DNA from: an uncultured Acidobacteriia bacterium
Lineage (GTDB): Bacteria > Acidobacteriota > Terriglobia > Bryobacterales > Bryobacteraceae
Reading direction: 5' to 3'
NCBI GenBank assembly: GCA_903881085.1
Contig: CAIRSA010000149.1
Location: 1 to 41,931 of the forward strand
Length of the DNA stretch: 41,931 nt
Made by a program: the position numbers and the translations under genes
Notes under the pieces: generated by a model
The model's database searches: none
Seen by the model: only the letters and a program-made list of their open reading frames with translations
Told to the model about the DNA's origin: nothing
In this document: positions 22,048 through 32,174 of the stretch, piece after piece
Position numbering within the stretch: position 1 is the stretch's first letter
Layout: each line of letters begins with the position of its first letter

Positions 22048-23466
22048 ATGAAACGGAGCGGGGCGGAGGAACTGCGAGGCGCGGAGGTTGACGCGCTGAT
22101 CCTGGGTGGCGGCATCAATGGCGCGGGCGTGGCGCGCGATCTGGCATTGCGGGCTTCTTCGTCATCAACTCCGATGCGCATTCTGCTGGTGGAGCAGAAT
22201 CATTTCGCCAGCGGCACCAGCGGCAAGAACTCGCATCTGATCCACGGCGGGCTACGCTACCTGAAAAACTTCCAATTCCATTTGGTGCGCGAGTCGTTGC
22301 GCGAGCGGGCCACGCTGCTTAAGCTGGCGCCGCATTTGGTGGAAGCATTGCCGCTGTTGATTCCATTCTATAGTTGGTTCGATCGCTTCCTTTATAGCGT
22401 GGGGATTGCTTTGTATTCGCTGCTGGCCGGCAAACACAAGATCGGAACGATCGAGTTTCTATCGGCAGCGAAGACGTTGGCAATCGAGCCGAAGTTGGAG
22501 CGCAAAGGCCTGCGCGGCGGGGCGGGTTATTACGATTGCAGGGTAGAATCGGCGCGCTTCGTGCTTGAGAATTTGCAGGATGCCTATTCGCATGGTGCGC
22601 AACTGGCGAATTACATGCGCGCCGAATCGTTTGAGAAACAGGCGGACGGCTGGTGGCTGGTACGGTTGCACGACCGCTTGTCAGAAGAATCGTTCACGAT
22701 TCGGGCGCGCAAAATTGTCGATACCATGGGGCCGTGGAGTGGCGAGAAAGACAAGCTGCGACTGGTGCGCGGATCGCACATCGTGATTCCGCCGGTGCTC
22801 GATAGCGGCAAGGCGATGGCCTATTTCGGGACGGATGGCCGTATTCTTTTTTTGATTCCGTGGGGTGGTGCGGAGCACAACAAGGTGACGCTGGTGGGGA
22901 CCACGGACTTGGATCATGACGGCGGGCCGGATCAAGTCAAGATTTCGCAGGATGAGATCGATTATCTGCGCGGCCGCGTGAAGTTTCTTTTTCCGGACGC
23001 CGACAGGACAGTGCTAGCCACGTTCAGTTCCTTGCGTCCTCTGGTGCGGGACGATGCAAGCTCGGCCACATCGACAAGTAGAGAACACCGCATCTGGAAC
23101 TCCGATGACGGCATTCTGCATGTGACCGGCGGCAAGTACACGACCTATCGAGTGATGAGCGAGCAGGCGGTGGATCTGTTGACACATGAGATTGCGCCGC
23201 CTCTGGAAGGGCTGCATTTGACGGCGATGACCCCATTGCGGGCGCCGCGGCGGCCGGACGATTCGACGATGATCCGTTTCGCGGTGGAGCAGGAGATGGC
23301 GCTATCGCTGCGCGATCTACTATATGTTTCCACCTCGTGGGGATATGAGCGCGCATGGACGCGCATCGCACTGCGCCCCTTCGCCACGGTGATGGGCGAA
23401 CGGCTGGGGTGGGGCGCGGCGAAAATCGAACAGGAATTACAATCAGTAGATGTACCGCAATGTTGA
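22048..23466 (+). CDS. glpD: Glycerol-3-phosphate dehydrogenase, FAD-dependent
   Basis: The 472-residue membrane-associated flavoenzyme oxidises sn-glycerol 3-phosphate to dihydroxyacetone phosphate and passes electrons to quinone. The FAD-binding Rossmann motif is DALILGGGINGAGVARDLALR, with the family segments ASGTSGKNSHLIHGGLRYL, LVRGSHIVIPP, VGTTDLDHDGGPDQV and HVTGGKYTTYRVM. A C-terminal DAO_C-type helical domain follows. ATG 22048 lies 6 nt after the glycosyltransferase stop but no clear ribosome binding site is visible. No glpK or glpF is adjacent, so it may serve phospholipid turnover rather than glycerol growth. Confidence 0.93.
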   Translation: MKRSGAEELRGAEVDALILGGGINGAGVARDLALRASSSSTPMRILLVEQNHFASGTSGKNSHLIHGGLRYLKNFQFHLVRESLRERATLLKLAPHLVEALPLLIPFYSWFDRFLYSVGIALYSLLAGKHKIGTIEFLSAAKTLAIEPKLERKGLRGGAGYYDCRVESARFVLENLQDAYSHGAQLANYMRAESFEKQADGWWLVRLHDRLSEESFTIRARKIVDTMGPWSGEKDKLRLVRGSHIVIPPVLDSGKAMAYFGTDGRILFLIPWGGAEHNKVTLVGTTDLDHDGGPDQVKISQDEIDYLRGRVKFLFPDADRTVLATFSSLRPLVRDDASSATSTSREHRIWNSDDGILHVTGGKYTTYRVMSEQAVDLLTHEIAPPLEGLHLTAMTPLRAPRRPDDSTMIRFAVEQEMALSLRDLLYVSTSWGYERAWTRIALRPFATVMGERLGWGAAKIEQELQSVDVPQC

Positions 23467-24296
23467 GACTAAGTGTAGTCCGCCGCGCCTTTATTGCCGG
23501 GCATGAAGACGGCTGCTTTGGCATCGCCAAGGCAGCGGCGTATTCCGCGCTGCTCAGCTTCTTTCCTGTCCTCACATCTGTAACTGCGATTCTGGTGCAG
23601 GCCAATGCCGAAGCGGTGTCGCGTGTAATGTCGCAGTTTCTGTTTGAGGTGGTTCCGCCTGGCACCGAAGATCTGATTGAGTATCAATTTAAAATGCGCG
23701 GTGCGCATCCGGTGTCATTGCCCATCATCGCAATTCTGCTTTCGGTGTGGGCGGCGAGCGGCCTGATGGCCAGTTTGATGGAAGGCTTCCAGGCCGCCTA
23801 CCGCATTCCCAGCGGGCGGCATTTTGTGAAGCAGCGGATTGTAGCGATCGTCCTGGTTTTCGTGGCGGCAGTGCCTGCGATCGGCGCATCGGCGCTGGTG
23901 CTGTTCGGTGACCGCACGGAACGCTGGGTGTTGGGCAGTTTGGGTCTGCTTGGCTCGCGCGATGAGTTGATCGGGCTGCTGGCCTGGATTGGAAAGCTGG
24001 TACGCTTTGGCATCGCGCTTGGGGCTGTGGCGTTCGTGACCGCGGCGGCCTATTACATTGGGCCGAGCCGGCCGCAGGAGTGGCGCAAAGTGTGGCCGGG
24101 GGCGATCATGGCGACGTTCTTCTGGTTGCTGGTCACGTTGGCTTTCAGCTGGTATGTGCGGAATCTGGCCAACTATAACCTGCTTTATGGCAGCATCGGC
24201 GGCGTGATTGCGTTGCTGGTGTGGATGTATCTTCTGGCGGTGATTGCGCTGGTGGGCTGTGAATACAACGCCGAGCAGGAGAGAATGAAAGTATGA
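23460..24296 (+). CDS. YihY/BrkB family inner membrane protein
   Basis: The 278-residue protein has about six membrane helices and the family pattern: an N-terminal [21 protein letters not shown], then [25 protein letters not shown] and the C-terminal [24 protein letters not shown] followed by [30 protein letters not shown]. The family was long misnamed ribonuclease BN and its function is not established. ATG 23460 overlaps the glpD stop by 7 nt. Codons upstream of it in the same frame lie inside glpD and look non-native. Its stop overlaps the uvrB start (ATGA). Confidence 0.88.
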   Translation: MLRLSVVRRAFIAGHEDGCFGIAKAAAYSALLSFFPVLTSVTAILVQANAEAVSRVMSQFLFEVVPPGTEDLIEYQFKMRGAHPVSLPIIAILLSVWAASGLMASLMEGFQAAYRIPSGRHFVKQRIVAIVLVFVAAVPAIGASALVLFGDRTERWVLGSLGLLGSRDELIGLLAWIGKLVRFGIALGAVAFVTAAAYYIGPSRPQEWRKVWPGAIMATFFWLLVTLAFSWYVRNLANYNLLYGSIGGVIALLVWMYLLAVIALVGCEYNAEQERMKV

Positions 24297-26407
24297 GCAA
24301 GCAAGGCGCGCGATCGCAGAACGCCCGGCGTGGTTTGGAGGACGCGGAGATCCGGTCAGTGCTGGGGCCGATGGGCGCTTCGGCGGACTTTCAGGTTTCC
24401 GTGCCGTACAAGCCGTGCGGCGATCAGGTCACGGCCATTGAGCAATTGACTCGCGGTATTCTCGACGGTGAGCAGCATCAGGTGCTGTTGGGCGTGACGG
24501 GCAGCGGCAAGACGTTCACAATGGCCAAGGTGATTGAGGCGTTGGGGCGCCCGGCGCTGGTGCTGGCTCATAACAAGACGTTGGCTGCTCAGTTGTACCA
24601 TGAGTTCAAGACTTTTTTCCCGGCCAATGCGGTGGAATACTTCGTCAGCTACTACGACTACTATCAGCCGGAAGCATACATCCCATCGGGCGACCTGTAC
24701 ATCGAAAAAGAATCCACCGTCAACGATGAGCTGGATAAACTGCGTCTGGCGGCGACCAAGTCGTTGTTTGAGCGGCGCGACTGCGTGATTGTGGCCAGCG
24801 TAAGCTGCATCTACGGCCTCGGTTCGCCGGAAGCCTATTACGGCATGTTGCTGATGCTGGAAAAAGGGCAGATCATTTCCCGTGACGATATTGTCGCCAA
24901 GCTGGTGGACATTCTGTACGAACGCAACGACCACGACTTCAAGCGCGGAACGTTTCGCGTGCGCGGCGACGTGATCGAGATCTTCCCAACCTATGACGAT
25001 AATGCCTATCGCGTGGAGATGTGGGGCGATGAAGTAGAGACTTTGTCGCAAGTGGATCCACTGCTTGGCACCGTGAAACAGACCTATGTGCGGCTGCCGA
25101 TATATCCGAAGACGCACTATGTGATGAGCGAGGATATTCGCGACACGGCGCGGACGACGATCGAAAATGAACTTACATGGTGGCGCGGCGAGTTGGAAAA
25201 ACAGGGCAAGGCCGTTGAGGCGCAACGGCTGCATCAGCGCACGATGTTCGATCTGGAGATGATGAAGCAGATCGGTTACTGCCACGGCATCGAAAACTAT
25301 TCGCGGCATTTTTCGGGGCGGCTGCCGGGTGAGGCGCCTCCTACGCTGCTCGACTACCTGCCGCATGATCATATTATTTTTCTGGACGAAAGCCATCAAA
25401 CAGTGCCGCAGTTGAAAGGCATGTATCATGGCGACCGCTCGCGCAAAGAGACGCTGGTGAAGTTCGGCTTCCGTTTGCCGAGCGCACTCGACAACCGTCC
25501 GCTGACGTTTGAAGAGTTTGAGAACCGCGCGAATCAAGTGGTGTATGTTTCGGCCACCCCTGGCCCGTACGAATTGAACAAGACGGGCGGCGAAGTGGTG
25601 GAGCAGATCATCCGGCCGACGGGACTGGTGGATCCACCCGTGGAGATCAGGCCGATCAAGGGCCAGGTCGACAATTTGTTGGGTGAGATCCGCAAGCGCA
25701 CGGCGCTGAACGAGCGCGTGCTGATCACCACGCTGACCAAGCGCATGTCGGAAGACCTGGCCGAGTATTATTCGGAAGTGGGTGTGAAGTGCAGGTATCT
25801 GCATTCGGAAGTTAGCACGCTTGACCGCATCAAGATTCTGCGCGATCTGCGCAAGGGTGAGTTCGATGCGTTGATTGGCGTGAACCTGCTGCGCGAAGGC
25901 CTGGACTTGCCAGAGGTTTCTCTGGTTGCGATTCTGGATGCCGATAAAGAAGGCTTTCTGCGATCGGTGGGTGCGCTGATTCAAACCATCGGCCGCGCGG
26001 CGCGGCATTTGAACGGGCGTGCAATTCTTTACGGAGACGTGCTGACGGGTAGTATGAAGCAGGCGATTGAGGAAACCAACCGCCGCCGGCAGATCCAAGT
26101 CGACTACAATATTGCCAACAACATAACGCCGCAATCGATCATCAAGCCGATCGATATGAGTCTGGTTCGGATCGCCGAAGGCGATTACGTCACTGTGCCG
26201 ATGGAGAAGGACGAAGTGCTGGAAGACATGTCGCCTTCGCAGCGCGAAGCCTATCTGAAGGAACTGGAGGAGCGGATGCGCGACGCGGCGCGGAAGTTTG
26301 AATTTGAAAAAGCTGCACAGCTTCGCGATAAGATTAAGGCCTTGAAATCGCCACGGGCATATGAAGATACCATCGAGAGTGGGGCTGGTAGCGGCGGGGA
26401 AAATTAA
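24293..26407 (+). CDS. uvrB: UvrABC excinuclease subunit B
   Basis: The 704-residue helicase-like damage-verification subunit of nucleotide excision repair is clear. Walker A GVTGSGKT is at 67-74, the beta-hairpin region [22 protein letters not shown] follows, then the DESH motif ([14 protein letters not shown]), [38 protein letters not shown] and [11 protein letters not shown]-terminal UVR domain binds UvrC (about residues 645-680). The N-terminus carries about 30 residues before the conserved domain. It overlaps the membrane-protein gene by 4 nt and the next gene by 47 nt. No uvrA or uvrC is present here. Confidence 0.97.
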   Translation: MSKQGARSQNARRGLEDAEIRSVLGPMGASADFQVSVPYKPCGDQVTAIEQLTRGILDGEQHQVLLGVTGSGKTFTMAKVIEALGRPALVLAHNKTLAAQLYHEFKTFFPANAVEYFVSYYDYYQPEAYIPSGDLYIEKESTVNDELDKLRLAATKSLFERRDCVIVASVSCIYGLGSPEAYYGMLLMLEKGQIISRDDIVAKLVDILYERNDHDFKRGTFRVRGDVIEIFPTYDDNAYRVEMWGDEVETLSQVDPLLGTVKQTYVRLPIYPKTHYVMSEDIRDTARTTIENELTWWRGELEKQGKAVEAQRLHQRTMFDLEMMKQIGYCHGIENYSRHFSGRLPGEAPPTLLDYLPHDHIIFLDESHQTVPQLKGMYHGDRSRKETLVKFGFRLPSALDNRPLTFEEFENRANQVVYVSATPGPYELNKTGGEVVEQIIRPTGLVDPPVEIRPIKGQVDNLLGEIRKRTALNERVLITTLTKRMSEDLAEYYSEVGVKCRYLHSEVSTLDRIKILRDLRKGEFDALIGVNLLREGLDLPEVSLVAILDADKEGFLRSVGALIQTIGRAARHLNGRAILYGDVLTGSMKQAIEETNRRRQIQVDYNIANNITPQSIIKPIDMSLVRIAEGDYVTVPMEKDEVLEDMSPSQREAYLKELEERMRDAARKFEFEKAAQLRDKIKALKSPRAYEDTIESGAGSGGEN

Positions 26408-27200
26408 TCCCGCCCTAGCCAAGATACACGGGCTCGCCTCCGTACTCGGACCTGTCAAATCATCCTCGCTGCGCGTTGCCAGCCGGTTTGTAAATCAATT
26501 GCGCGCGGGCCGGCCCGTGACATCGTGGCCGGAACTTTCCAACTGCCCGCTGGTCCTGTTATCTCTGCCGGACGATGAGCTTGAGGCGGAACTGCGTGCG
26601 GCTGCTGCTGCGCCTGTGAATTGGCGCGGCAAGTCGGTCGTGCTGGTTGGCGGCGCTGGTGAGAGTGCGGATCTGGCATTGATTGCCGGAAAAGGCGCGG
26701 CGGTGGGGACGATGGAAAAGATGGAGGGTTTCCATTCAAACCGGTTTGCCGTGGAAGGTGACCGGGCTGCGATTACGGAGATGAAGCGATTCCTGCGGCG
26801 CCTTGGTGCGTCAGCGACGGAGATCGGTGCAGGCAAAAAGCCGCTGTACATGGCAGGTATGGCGTTTGCGGGCACTTTGTTTACGCCGCTTGTTGAAGCG
26901 TCGGTAGATTGCCTGCGGAAGTCGGGACTCTCTTCTCAGGACGCGGTGGAATTCGCGGAAGCCTGCTTCTTGCGCACGTTGCGGGCCTATGTGAAGGCGG
27001 GCAAACAAGGTTGGCAGGGGCCGGTGGCGAAACGCGATATCGAAGCGGTGAAACGGCTGGTTGCCGCACTCGGGATGGATAGTCCCTTACTGAGCAAATA
27101 TTTTGCACAGACGGCACGGATGGCGTTGGATGTTTTCGGACAGGACAAAGAGTGGCTGGATGAGCTCGATCCAGCAGATCTCCCCCCGTTGGGTGACTAA
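26361..27200 (+). CDS. Rossmann-fold / DUF2520 domain protein
   Basis: The 279-residue protein has an N-terminal Rossmann-like domain ([16 protein letters not shown], then [17 protein letters not shown] and [16 protein letters not shown]) and a helical C-terminal DUF2520 domain ([31 protein letters not shown], then [18 protein letters not shown]). The domain pair is typical of predicted NAD(P)-binding oxidoreductases of unknown reaction. In this copy the usual GxGxxG is degenerate (GLVAAGKI), so cofactor binding is uncertain. ATG 26361 lies inside the end of uvrB, with a 47-nt overlap. It is the last gene of the plus-strand run. Confidence 0.75.
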   Translation: MKIPSRVGLVAAGKINPALAKIHGLASVLGPVKSSSLRVASRFVNQLRAGRPVTSWPELSNCPLVLLSLPDDELEAELRAAAAAPVNWRGKSVVLVGGAGESADLALIAGKGAAVGTMEKMEGFHSNRFAVEGDRAAITEMKRFLRRLGASATEIGAGKKPLYMAGMAFAGTLFTPLVEASVDCLRKSGLSSQDAVEFAEACFLRTLRAYVKAGKQGWQGPVAKRDIEAVKRLVAALGMDSPLLSKYFAQTARMALDVFGQDKEWLDELDPADLPPLGD

Positions 27201-27300
27201 CTTTCGAATGAGGGGGGTGGTATACCCACAAATGGGGTGATAATATTCCCACTTTTGTCTCGATATATAGTAATATGAACTTGACTATATCGTCGCCAAC

Positions 27301-29154
27301 ATGAAACTGTTGCTCATATCCGGAAGTGAGGATGTCCTGCGAAGTGTCCAGGACAAGCTCTTGGATTCGTTCATTCAGCCCTGCAAAGACGTTGGAGAAG
27401 CAGTCGCGGCTTTGGAAACTGGTGTCTTCGATGCGATTCTGGCCGACTTGGACTATGTGCCGATCGCTGCTTTAGAACGCTTGCCAGCGGCGACACCGGT
27501 AATTGCGCTTGCCGATGCGAAGCAGATGGACCAACAGCTTGTGGTTGATGTTGTGGCAAAGGATGACACAGGCTGGGCCAATCTGCCGCGTGCAGTAGAC
27601 GCGGCGATGCGTTGTAGAGGGGCGGCGGAATCGGCCTGCGCGGCAAATCAGCTGGCGAAGGTGCTGTTCGATTCGTCGCCGATTGCAATCCACATCATCG
27701 ATATGCAGGGTAAGGTGCTGCGATGGAATAAGGCGGCAGAAGAGATTTTCGGCTGGGCGGAAGAGGACGTGGTTGGTTCGTTCCTGCCGACGATTCCCCC
27801 AGGCGAACGAGATGCTTACATCCGCCCGATTCAGCCGATCACCAAGGGTGATCATCGGCCGAGTGGAGAAGAGTCGCGCCAGAGGCGGCGTGATGGAACA
27901 ATCCTGTATCTCAATGTTTGGAAGGAATTGCTTTTCGACGCGCATGGGGCGGCCAGCGGCGTGGTGTCTCTGCTAGTAGATTCCTCTGAAAAGTTGAAGC
28001 TGCAACATCAGTTGCGGCAGTCGCAGCGGCTGGAAGCCGTGGGAAAACTGGCGGGCGGCGTGGCTCATGACTTCAATAATCTGCTGACGATCATCTCCGG
28101 TTACAGCGATCTGGCGTTGAGCCAGTTGGCCCCGGACGATGCGCTGCGCCAGAATATCGAAGAGGTGACTAAAGCCGCCAATCGCGCGACGGCGTTGACC
28201 AGCCAGTTGCTGGCGTTCAGCCGCAAGCAGGTGCTGAAGCCGAAGGTGATTAACCTGAATGCGATCATCTCCGATTTAGAGAAAATGCTGCGGCGGCTAA
28301 TTGGCGAGAACATCGACTTGATCACGGTGCTGAACCCGGACATCGGGCGGGTGAAAGCAGATCCGGGTCAGATTGAACAGGTGATTGTGAACCTGGCGGT
28401 GAACTCACGCGATGCGATGCCGCAGGGCGGGAAGCTGGTGATTGAAACGGCGAACGTGGAGTTGGATGTTCGTTACTCGCAGCATCACATAGGCGCGGAG
28501 CCGGGTACGTATGTCGCCATCTGCGTAAGCGACAGTGGACATGGCATGGATGCGGAGACGCAGAGCCACATTTTCGAGCCGTTTTTCACTACTCGCGAAG
28601 TAGGCAAGGGCACTGGCCTCGGGCTATCTACGGTTTACGGAATCGTCAAGCAGAGCGGCGGTGATATCTGGGTGTACAGTGAGCCGGGTCGGGGCACTAC
28701 CTTTAAGATCTATCTGCCGTTGATGAGCCAGCCGGCGAATGCGCAGGGTACGGTGGCTGTGCATACTGCGCCAGGACGGGGCAGTGAAACGGTGCTTCTG
28801 GTTGAAGACGAACAGTGCGTGCGCGAACTGGTGAAGGAAGTGCTCGCCAAGCAGGGCTACAGGGTGCTGACGGCTGGCGATGGTGTGGACGGGCTTGCTC
28901 TGTCCGAGAGCGAGACACGCATGATTGATCTGCTGCTGACTGACGTGGTAATGCCGAAAATGAGCGGCAGGCAGTTGGCGGAGAGTCTGTTAAGTGTGAA
29001 TCCGAAGTTGAAGGTTTTGTACATGTCGGGCTATACGGACAACGCGATTCTGCAAAATGGGATTCTGGAACCGGATACGAAGTTCATTCAGAAGCCGTTT
29101 TCGCCGGAGTCGATTGCGCGGAAGGTGCGGGAGGTTTTGGACGCCAAGGGGTAG
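27301..29154 (+). CDS. Hybrid sensor histidine kinase / response regulator
   Basis: The 617-residue protein has an atypical N-terminal receiver-like domain (1-~105, with ILADLDY), a PAS domain (about 118-235, IDMQGKVLRWNKAAEEIFGW), a HisKA dimerisation domain with phospho-acceptor His256 in GGVAHDFNNLL, an HATPase domain (N box NLAVNSRDAM, FFTTREVGKGTGLGLST) and a C-terminal receiver (VLLVEDEQ, phospho-acceptor Asp548 in LLLTDVVMP, then YMSGYTDN and QKPFSP). No membrane helix is visible, so it senses a cytoplasmic signal. No response regulator with a DNA-binding domain is adjacent. The 100-nt upstream gap holds its promoter, and there is no obvious ribosome binding site before ATG 27301. Confidence 0.9.
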   Translation: MKLLLISGSEDVLRSVQDKLLDSFIQPCKDVGEAVAALETGVFDAILADLDYVPIAALERLPAATPVIALADAKQMDQQLVVDVVAKDDTGWANLPRAVDAAMRCRGAAESACAANQLAKVLFDSSPIAIHIIDMQGKVLRWNKAAEEIFGWAEEDVVGSFLPTIPPGERDAYIRPIQPITKGDHRPSGEESRQRRRDGTILYLNVWKELLFDAHGAASGVVSLLVDSSEKLKLQHQLRQSQRLEAVGKLAGGVAHDFNNLLTIISGYSDLALSQLAPDDALRQNIEEVTKAANRATALTSQLLAFSRKQVLKPKVINLNAIISDLEKMLRRLIGENIDLITVLNPDIGRVKADPGQIEQVIVNLAVNSRDAMPQGGKLVIETANVELDVRYSQHHIGAEPGTYVAICVSDSGHGMDAETQSHIFEPFFTTREVGKGTGLGLSTVYGIVKQSGGDIWVYSEPGRGTTFKIYLPLMSQPANAQGTVAVHTAPGRGSETVLLVEDEQCVRELVKEVLAKQGYRVLTAGDGVDGLALSESETRMIDLLLTDVVMPKMSGRQLAESLLSVNPKLKVLYMSGYTDNAILQNGILEPDTKFIQKPFSPESIARKVREVLDAKG

Positions 29155-30033
29155 GCTTCTTATTCCGGCTGTTGCAATGGGGGGGGGGCAATCTCATTGA
29201 AACTCGGCAGGAGCCCAGGGATAGTGGAGGAAAGTTTTGCTAAAGCCGATACGAGGCATGGATATAAAATGCCGCGACGACAAAACTCATCTGAAGTTCC
29301 CTGAAATATCAGAGGACCCTTGGCGAACATGACCAAACAAAGAGCCTAAATCTCAGATCTTCTGGAAAATGATATTAGCCAATTTCGACATGATCAGTAA
29401 CCGCTCCCTGACGGTCGGTGCTCGGTAGATTCCCAATGCCACCGAGCCGTGACCGTAAATGCGCTTTCAACTCTTGCGCCAAGGGAGCGGTTGTCCGGGC
29501 TCAACAGAATTCCACGCAAAGCGAAAGTCGCCGCATGACATCAGGAGTCTAAAATATTTGAATTTTTTGGCAGAGGTCAACTTTCAGAGGAGAGCCCTTA
29601 GAACACGGCATAGCGCAGTTCTCGAAGGCGCTTGTGCCGATCTTCCTGCCCGTCTACAATTTCAACTATCTCCGATGGCGTCCACTTGCCGATGTCGACC
29701 GCTTTTCAAGCCCCATCTATACGGACGTACACGCTATCGTGGGGAAGTGGCCTTCTTCATAAACCTGGTTGTATGCCTGACTTCGGAATCGATTACGCGC
29801 GGGAATTATATGGATGCTCACGCGTAGCCGGCTGTTGCAATAATCATCCATTCACTGCTGCATCCCCACATGGAAGTGCTAAAATTAAGGTTCAAGATCT
29901 TAGTCCAAACGGCTGGAGTTGCGTACTCCAACGGTGCACTCGGTTTGGTGATCAACTTGCTTATAGTCTTGCTTGCCGATTGACTCCGTAACCGCAGTGT
30001 GTCAATCTTTAATGTTCATTAACTGGAGTCTGA
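29155..30033. other. Poorly coding, AT-richer gap of about 880 nt
   Basis: No reading frame here has family similarity that I recognise. It contains a run of ten G (29179-29188), an inverted pair of repeat family B (29399-29492) and short frames (29459-29827, 29632-29991 and an open stretch at about 29560-29762 containing FLPVYNFNYLRW) that may be relics of a decayed gene. Base composition looks lower in GC than the flanks. The nuoC promoter must lie near its right end, but I cannot place it convincingly. Confidence 0.5.
29399..29492. repeat. Inverted pair of repeat family B
   Basis: A plus-orientation copy begins AACCGCTCCCTGACGG (29399) and ends GCTCGGT (29426). A reverse copy follows with ACCGAGCCGTGACCGT (29441-29456) and AGGGAGCGGTT (29482-29492). 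The outer 11 bp are perfect complements. The reverse copy appears interrupted by about 24 nt (29459-29482) compared with the copy at the window end. The structure looks like a small MITE or REP pair. Confidence 0.65.
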
Positions 30034-30585
30034 ATGGCTGAACCGCCGAAACCAGCCGCTGCCAAACCAGCGGTGAAAATGGCCGCCACCCCGTGGGAGG
30101 CTGAGTTGCCGACCCAATTGCGAGCAGAGTTTGCCGAGCGTATCGTAGAGCTTTCCACGTACCTGGGCCAGAACTTTATTGTGGCAAAATCCGATTCCGC
30201 GATCGACATCATTGAGTATCTGAAGTTGGAATTCGATTTCGATTTCCTGAGCGATCTGACGGCCGCACATTACCCCAAAGATGAGCTGCCGTTTGAGATA
30301 ATCTATATCCTCTATAGCTTTCCGCGTAATGAGCGGCTACGGGTAAAAATCCGCATCGCTGAGGGCGAGCGCCCACCGACAGCAACCGTAGTTTTCCCCG
30401 CTGCCAACTGGCTGGAGCGGGAAGTGTTCGACATGTTTGGCATCGAGTTTGCAGACCATCCTGACATGCGCCGCCTGCTGCTACCTGACGAATGGACCGG
30501 CTATCCGCTGCGCAAGGATTACGGAATTCTCAATATGGACAATCGCTGGGTTCAGGAGAACCTGGGAATCGAGAGTGGACAGTAA
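30034..30585 (+). CDS. nuoC: NADH-quinone oxidoreductase subunit C
   Basis: The 183-residue connecting subunit of complex I lies on the cytoplasmic side and interacts with NuoD and NuoB. The family block [63 protein letters not shown] is present in pieces, with the signature [12 protein letters not shown] and PLRKDY. The first ~20 residues are Ala/Pro/Lys-rich and non-conserved. ATG 30034 is preceded by CTGGAGTC, a fair ribosome binding site. It is the first gene of the operon, with no nuoA or nuoB before it, and is 6 nt from nuoD. Confidence 0.93.
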   Translation: [183 protein letters not shown]

Positions 30586-30591
30586 TCCATC

Positions 30592-31701
30592 ATGGAAGCC
30601 ACATTTCTCGACTCCTCTGAACTGGTTCTCAATATGGGTCCGCAGCACCCATCTACACACGGGGTGCTGCGTGTAATTCTGAAGCTGGACGGCGAAAAAG
30701 TCCGCGGTACCGATTGCGTGATCGGCTATCTGCACCGCGGCGTGGAAAAGATCGCCGAGAACCGCACCTACACGATGTTCGCGCCTTACGTAGACCGCAT
30801 GGACTACGTGGCGTCTGTTTCCAACGGCTTGGGCTATGTGCTGGCGGTTGAAAAACTGCTGAACGTGGAGACGACTCCGCGCGCGGCCGCAGTCCGTGTG
30901 ATCCTTACGGAACTGAACCGCATCGCCAGCCACCTGCTTTGGCTTGGCACCCATGCCCTGGATATCGGCGCGATCACGCCGCTTTTTTATGCGCTGCGCG
31001 AACGCGAAGCGTGCCTCATGATCTTCGAAAAGTATTGTGGCGCGCGGCTTACCACGCATGCCTTCCGCATCGGCGGGTTGCAGTACGAACTCTACGACGG
31101 CTTCGAAAAGGACGTCACCGATTTCTGCGACATGTTCATCCCGAAGGTGGACGAGTACGAAGAATTGCTCACCGGCAATCGAATTTGGGTGGAAAGACTC
31201 ACCGGTGTGGGGATTCTCAACGCAGAAGACTGCAAAGCGTATGGGGTAACTGGCCCAGTTTTGCGCGCGGCAGGGGTGAAATGGGATTTACGCAAGGCGC
31301 AGCCTTACTCCGGCTACGAAAAATACGAGTTCGATATTCCAGTTGGTAAGAATGCCGACACATTTGACCGGTACACTGTTCGTATGGAAGAGATGCGGCA
31401 GTCGGTGCGCATCCTGCGCCAGGCCGTTGCGGCGATTCCAGAAGGTCCCATCATGGCGAAGGTGCCGAAGGTGATCAAACCGCCGGTGGGTGAGGCGTAT
31501 ACTGCCATTGAAGCTCCAAAGGGCGAGTTGGGATATTTTGTGGTGAGCGATGGCTCCACGCAACCGTACCGCGTGCGCGTGCGGCCGCCGTCGCTGATTA
31601 ATTTGCAGGCGCTCGACAGGATGTGCCGCGGGGCGCTGATTGCCGATGTGGTGGCTATAATTGGAACGCTCGATATTGTGTTGGGCGAGATCGATCGATA
31701 G
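30592..31701 (+). CDS. nuoD: NADH-quinone oxidoreductase subunit D
   Basis: The 369-residue 49-kDa-type subunit helps form the quinone-binding site. It has the N-terminal [69 protein letters not shown] and the C-terminal [26 protein letters not shown], including the terminal arginine typical of NuoD. The His in QHPSTHG and the Tyr/Met-rich PYVDRMDY region are the expected quinone-pocket residues. It is somewhat shorter than the usual ~400 because the N-terminus begins close to the conserved domain. It is followed by nuoI rather than nuoE or nuoH. Confidence 0.96.
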   Translation: MEATFLDSSELVLNMGPQHPSTHGVLRVILKLDGEKVRGTDCVIGYLHRGVEKIAENRTYTMFAPYVDRMDYVASVSNGLGYVLAVEKLLNVETTPRAAAVRVILTELNRIASHLLWLGTHALDIGAITPLFYALREREACLMIFEKYCGARLTTHAFRIGGLQYELYDGFEKDVTDFCDMFIPKVDEYEELLTGNRIWVERLTGVGILNAEDCKAYGVTGPVLRAAGVKWDLRKAQPYSGYEKYEFDIPVGKNADTFDRYTVRMEEMRQSVRILRQAVAAIPEGPIMAKVPKVIKPPVGEAYTAIEAPKGELGYFVVSDGSTQPYRVRVRPPSLINLQALDRMCRGALIADVVAIIGTLDIVLGEIDR

Positions 31702-31712
31702 GAGAGTTGATT

Positions 31713-32174
31713 TTGGATTTCAGCCGATTTTTGCGGACTGTGTTTCTCGTGGACCTGCTGCAGGGCCTGTGGGTGACGTTTCGCAATCAGCATCCGAAGC
31801 AGATCGTCACTGAGCAGTACCCGGGCGAGCGGCCGCGCATCAGCGAGAGGTATCGCGGCGCACCGCGACTGAACATCAATCCGGATAACGGTGAGACGTT
31901 GTGCATTTCGTGCAATCTGTGCGCGCTGGCGTGCCCGGAAAATCTGATTGTCGTCACCAGCGAGCGCAACGAGGCGACCAAGAAGAAGGAACTGGTTACG
32001 TTTATCTACGACACCTCGCGCTGCATGTTTTGCGGCTTGTGCGAGGATGCCTGCCCGGTGGATGCGCTGGAACTGACGCAGGATTTCGAGCTCGCTTCTT
32101 ACACAAGGGATGGGCAGATTTGGGACCGGCAGATGCTGGAAGAGGGCCCCAAGCCTACTCAATATAAGTTCTAA
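31713..32174 (+). CDS. nuoI: NADH-quinone oxidoreductase subunit I (2x4Fe-4S)
   Basis: The 153-residue ferredoxin-like subunit carries two tetranuclear iron-sulfur clusters (N6a/N6b) that pass electrons towards NuoB. Both Cys motifs are intact: CISCNLCALACP and CMFCGLCEDACP. The N-terminal helix (LRTVFLVDLLQGLWVTFRNQ) precedes PRISERYRGAPRLN. TTG 31713 is chosen because GGAGAG lies 6 nt upstream. Codons further upstream are inside nuoD. Its position directly after nuoD is unusual, since nuoH normally comes before it. Confidence 0.93.
   Translation: MDFSRFLRTVFLVDLLQGLWVTFRNQHPKQIVTEQYPGERPRISERYRGAPRLNINPDNGETLCISCNLCALACPENLIVVTSERNEATKKKELVTFIYDTSRCMFCGLCEDACPVDALELTQDFELASYTRDGQIWDRQMLEEGPKPTQYKF

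Noticed and set aside
24356..26458. A 700-codon open frame on the minus strand opposite uvrB
   Set aside because: It is an exact antisense shadow of a highly conserved gene, rich in His/Arg/Gln as expected from the reverse complement of GC-biased codons, with no recognisable domain.
27201..27300. A promoter or riboswitch-like structure before the hybrid kinase
   Set aside because: Short AT-rich boxes and an imperfect GGGT/ACCC repeat exist, but no -35/-10 pair with correct spacing could be defended.
29459..29991. Two overlapping plus-strand frames of about 120 codons in the gap before nuoC
   Set aside because: They overlap each other in different frames, have no plausible ribosome binding site or family similarity, and the first begins inside the repeat. 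I treat them as non-coding or relics.
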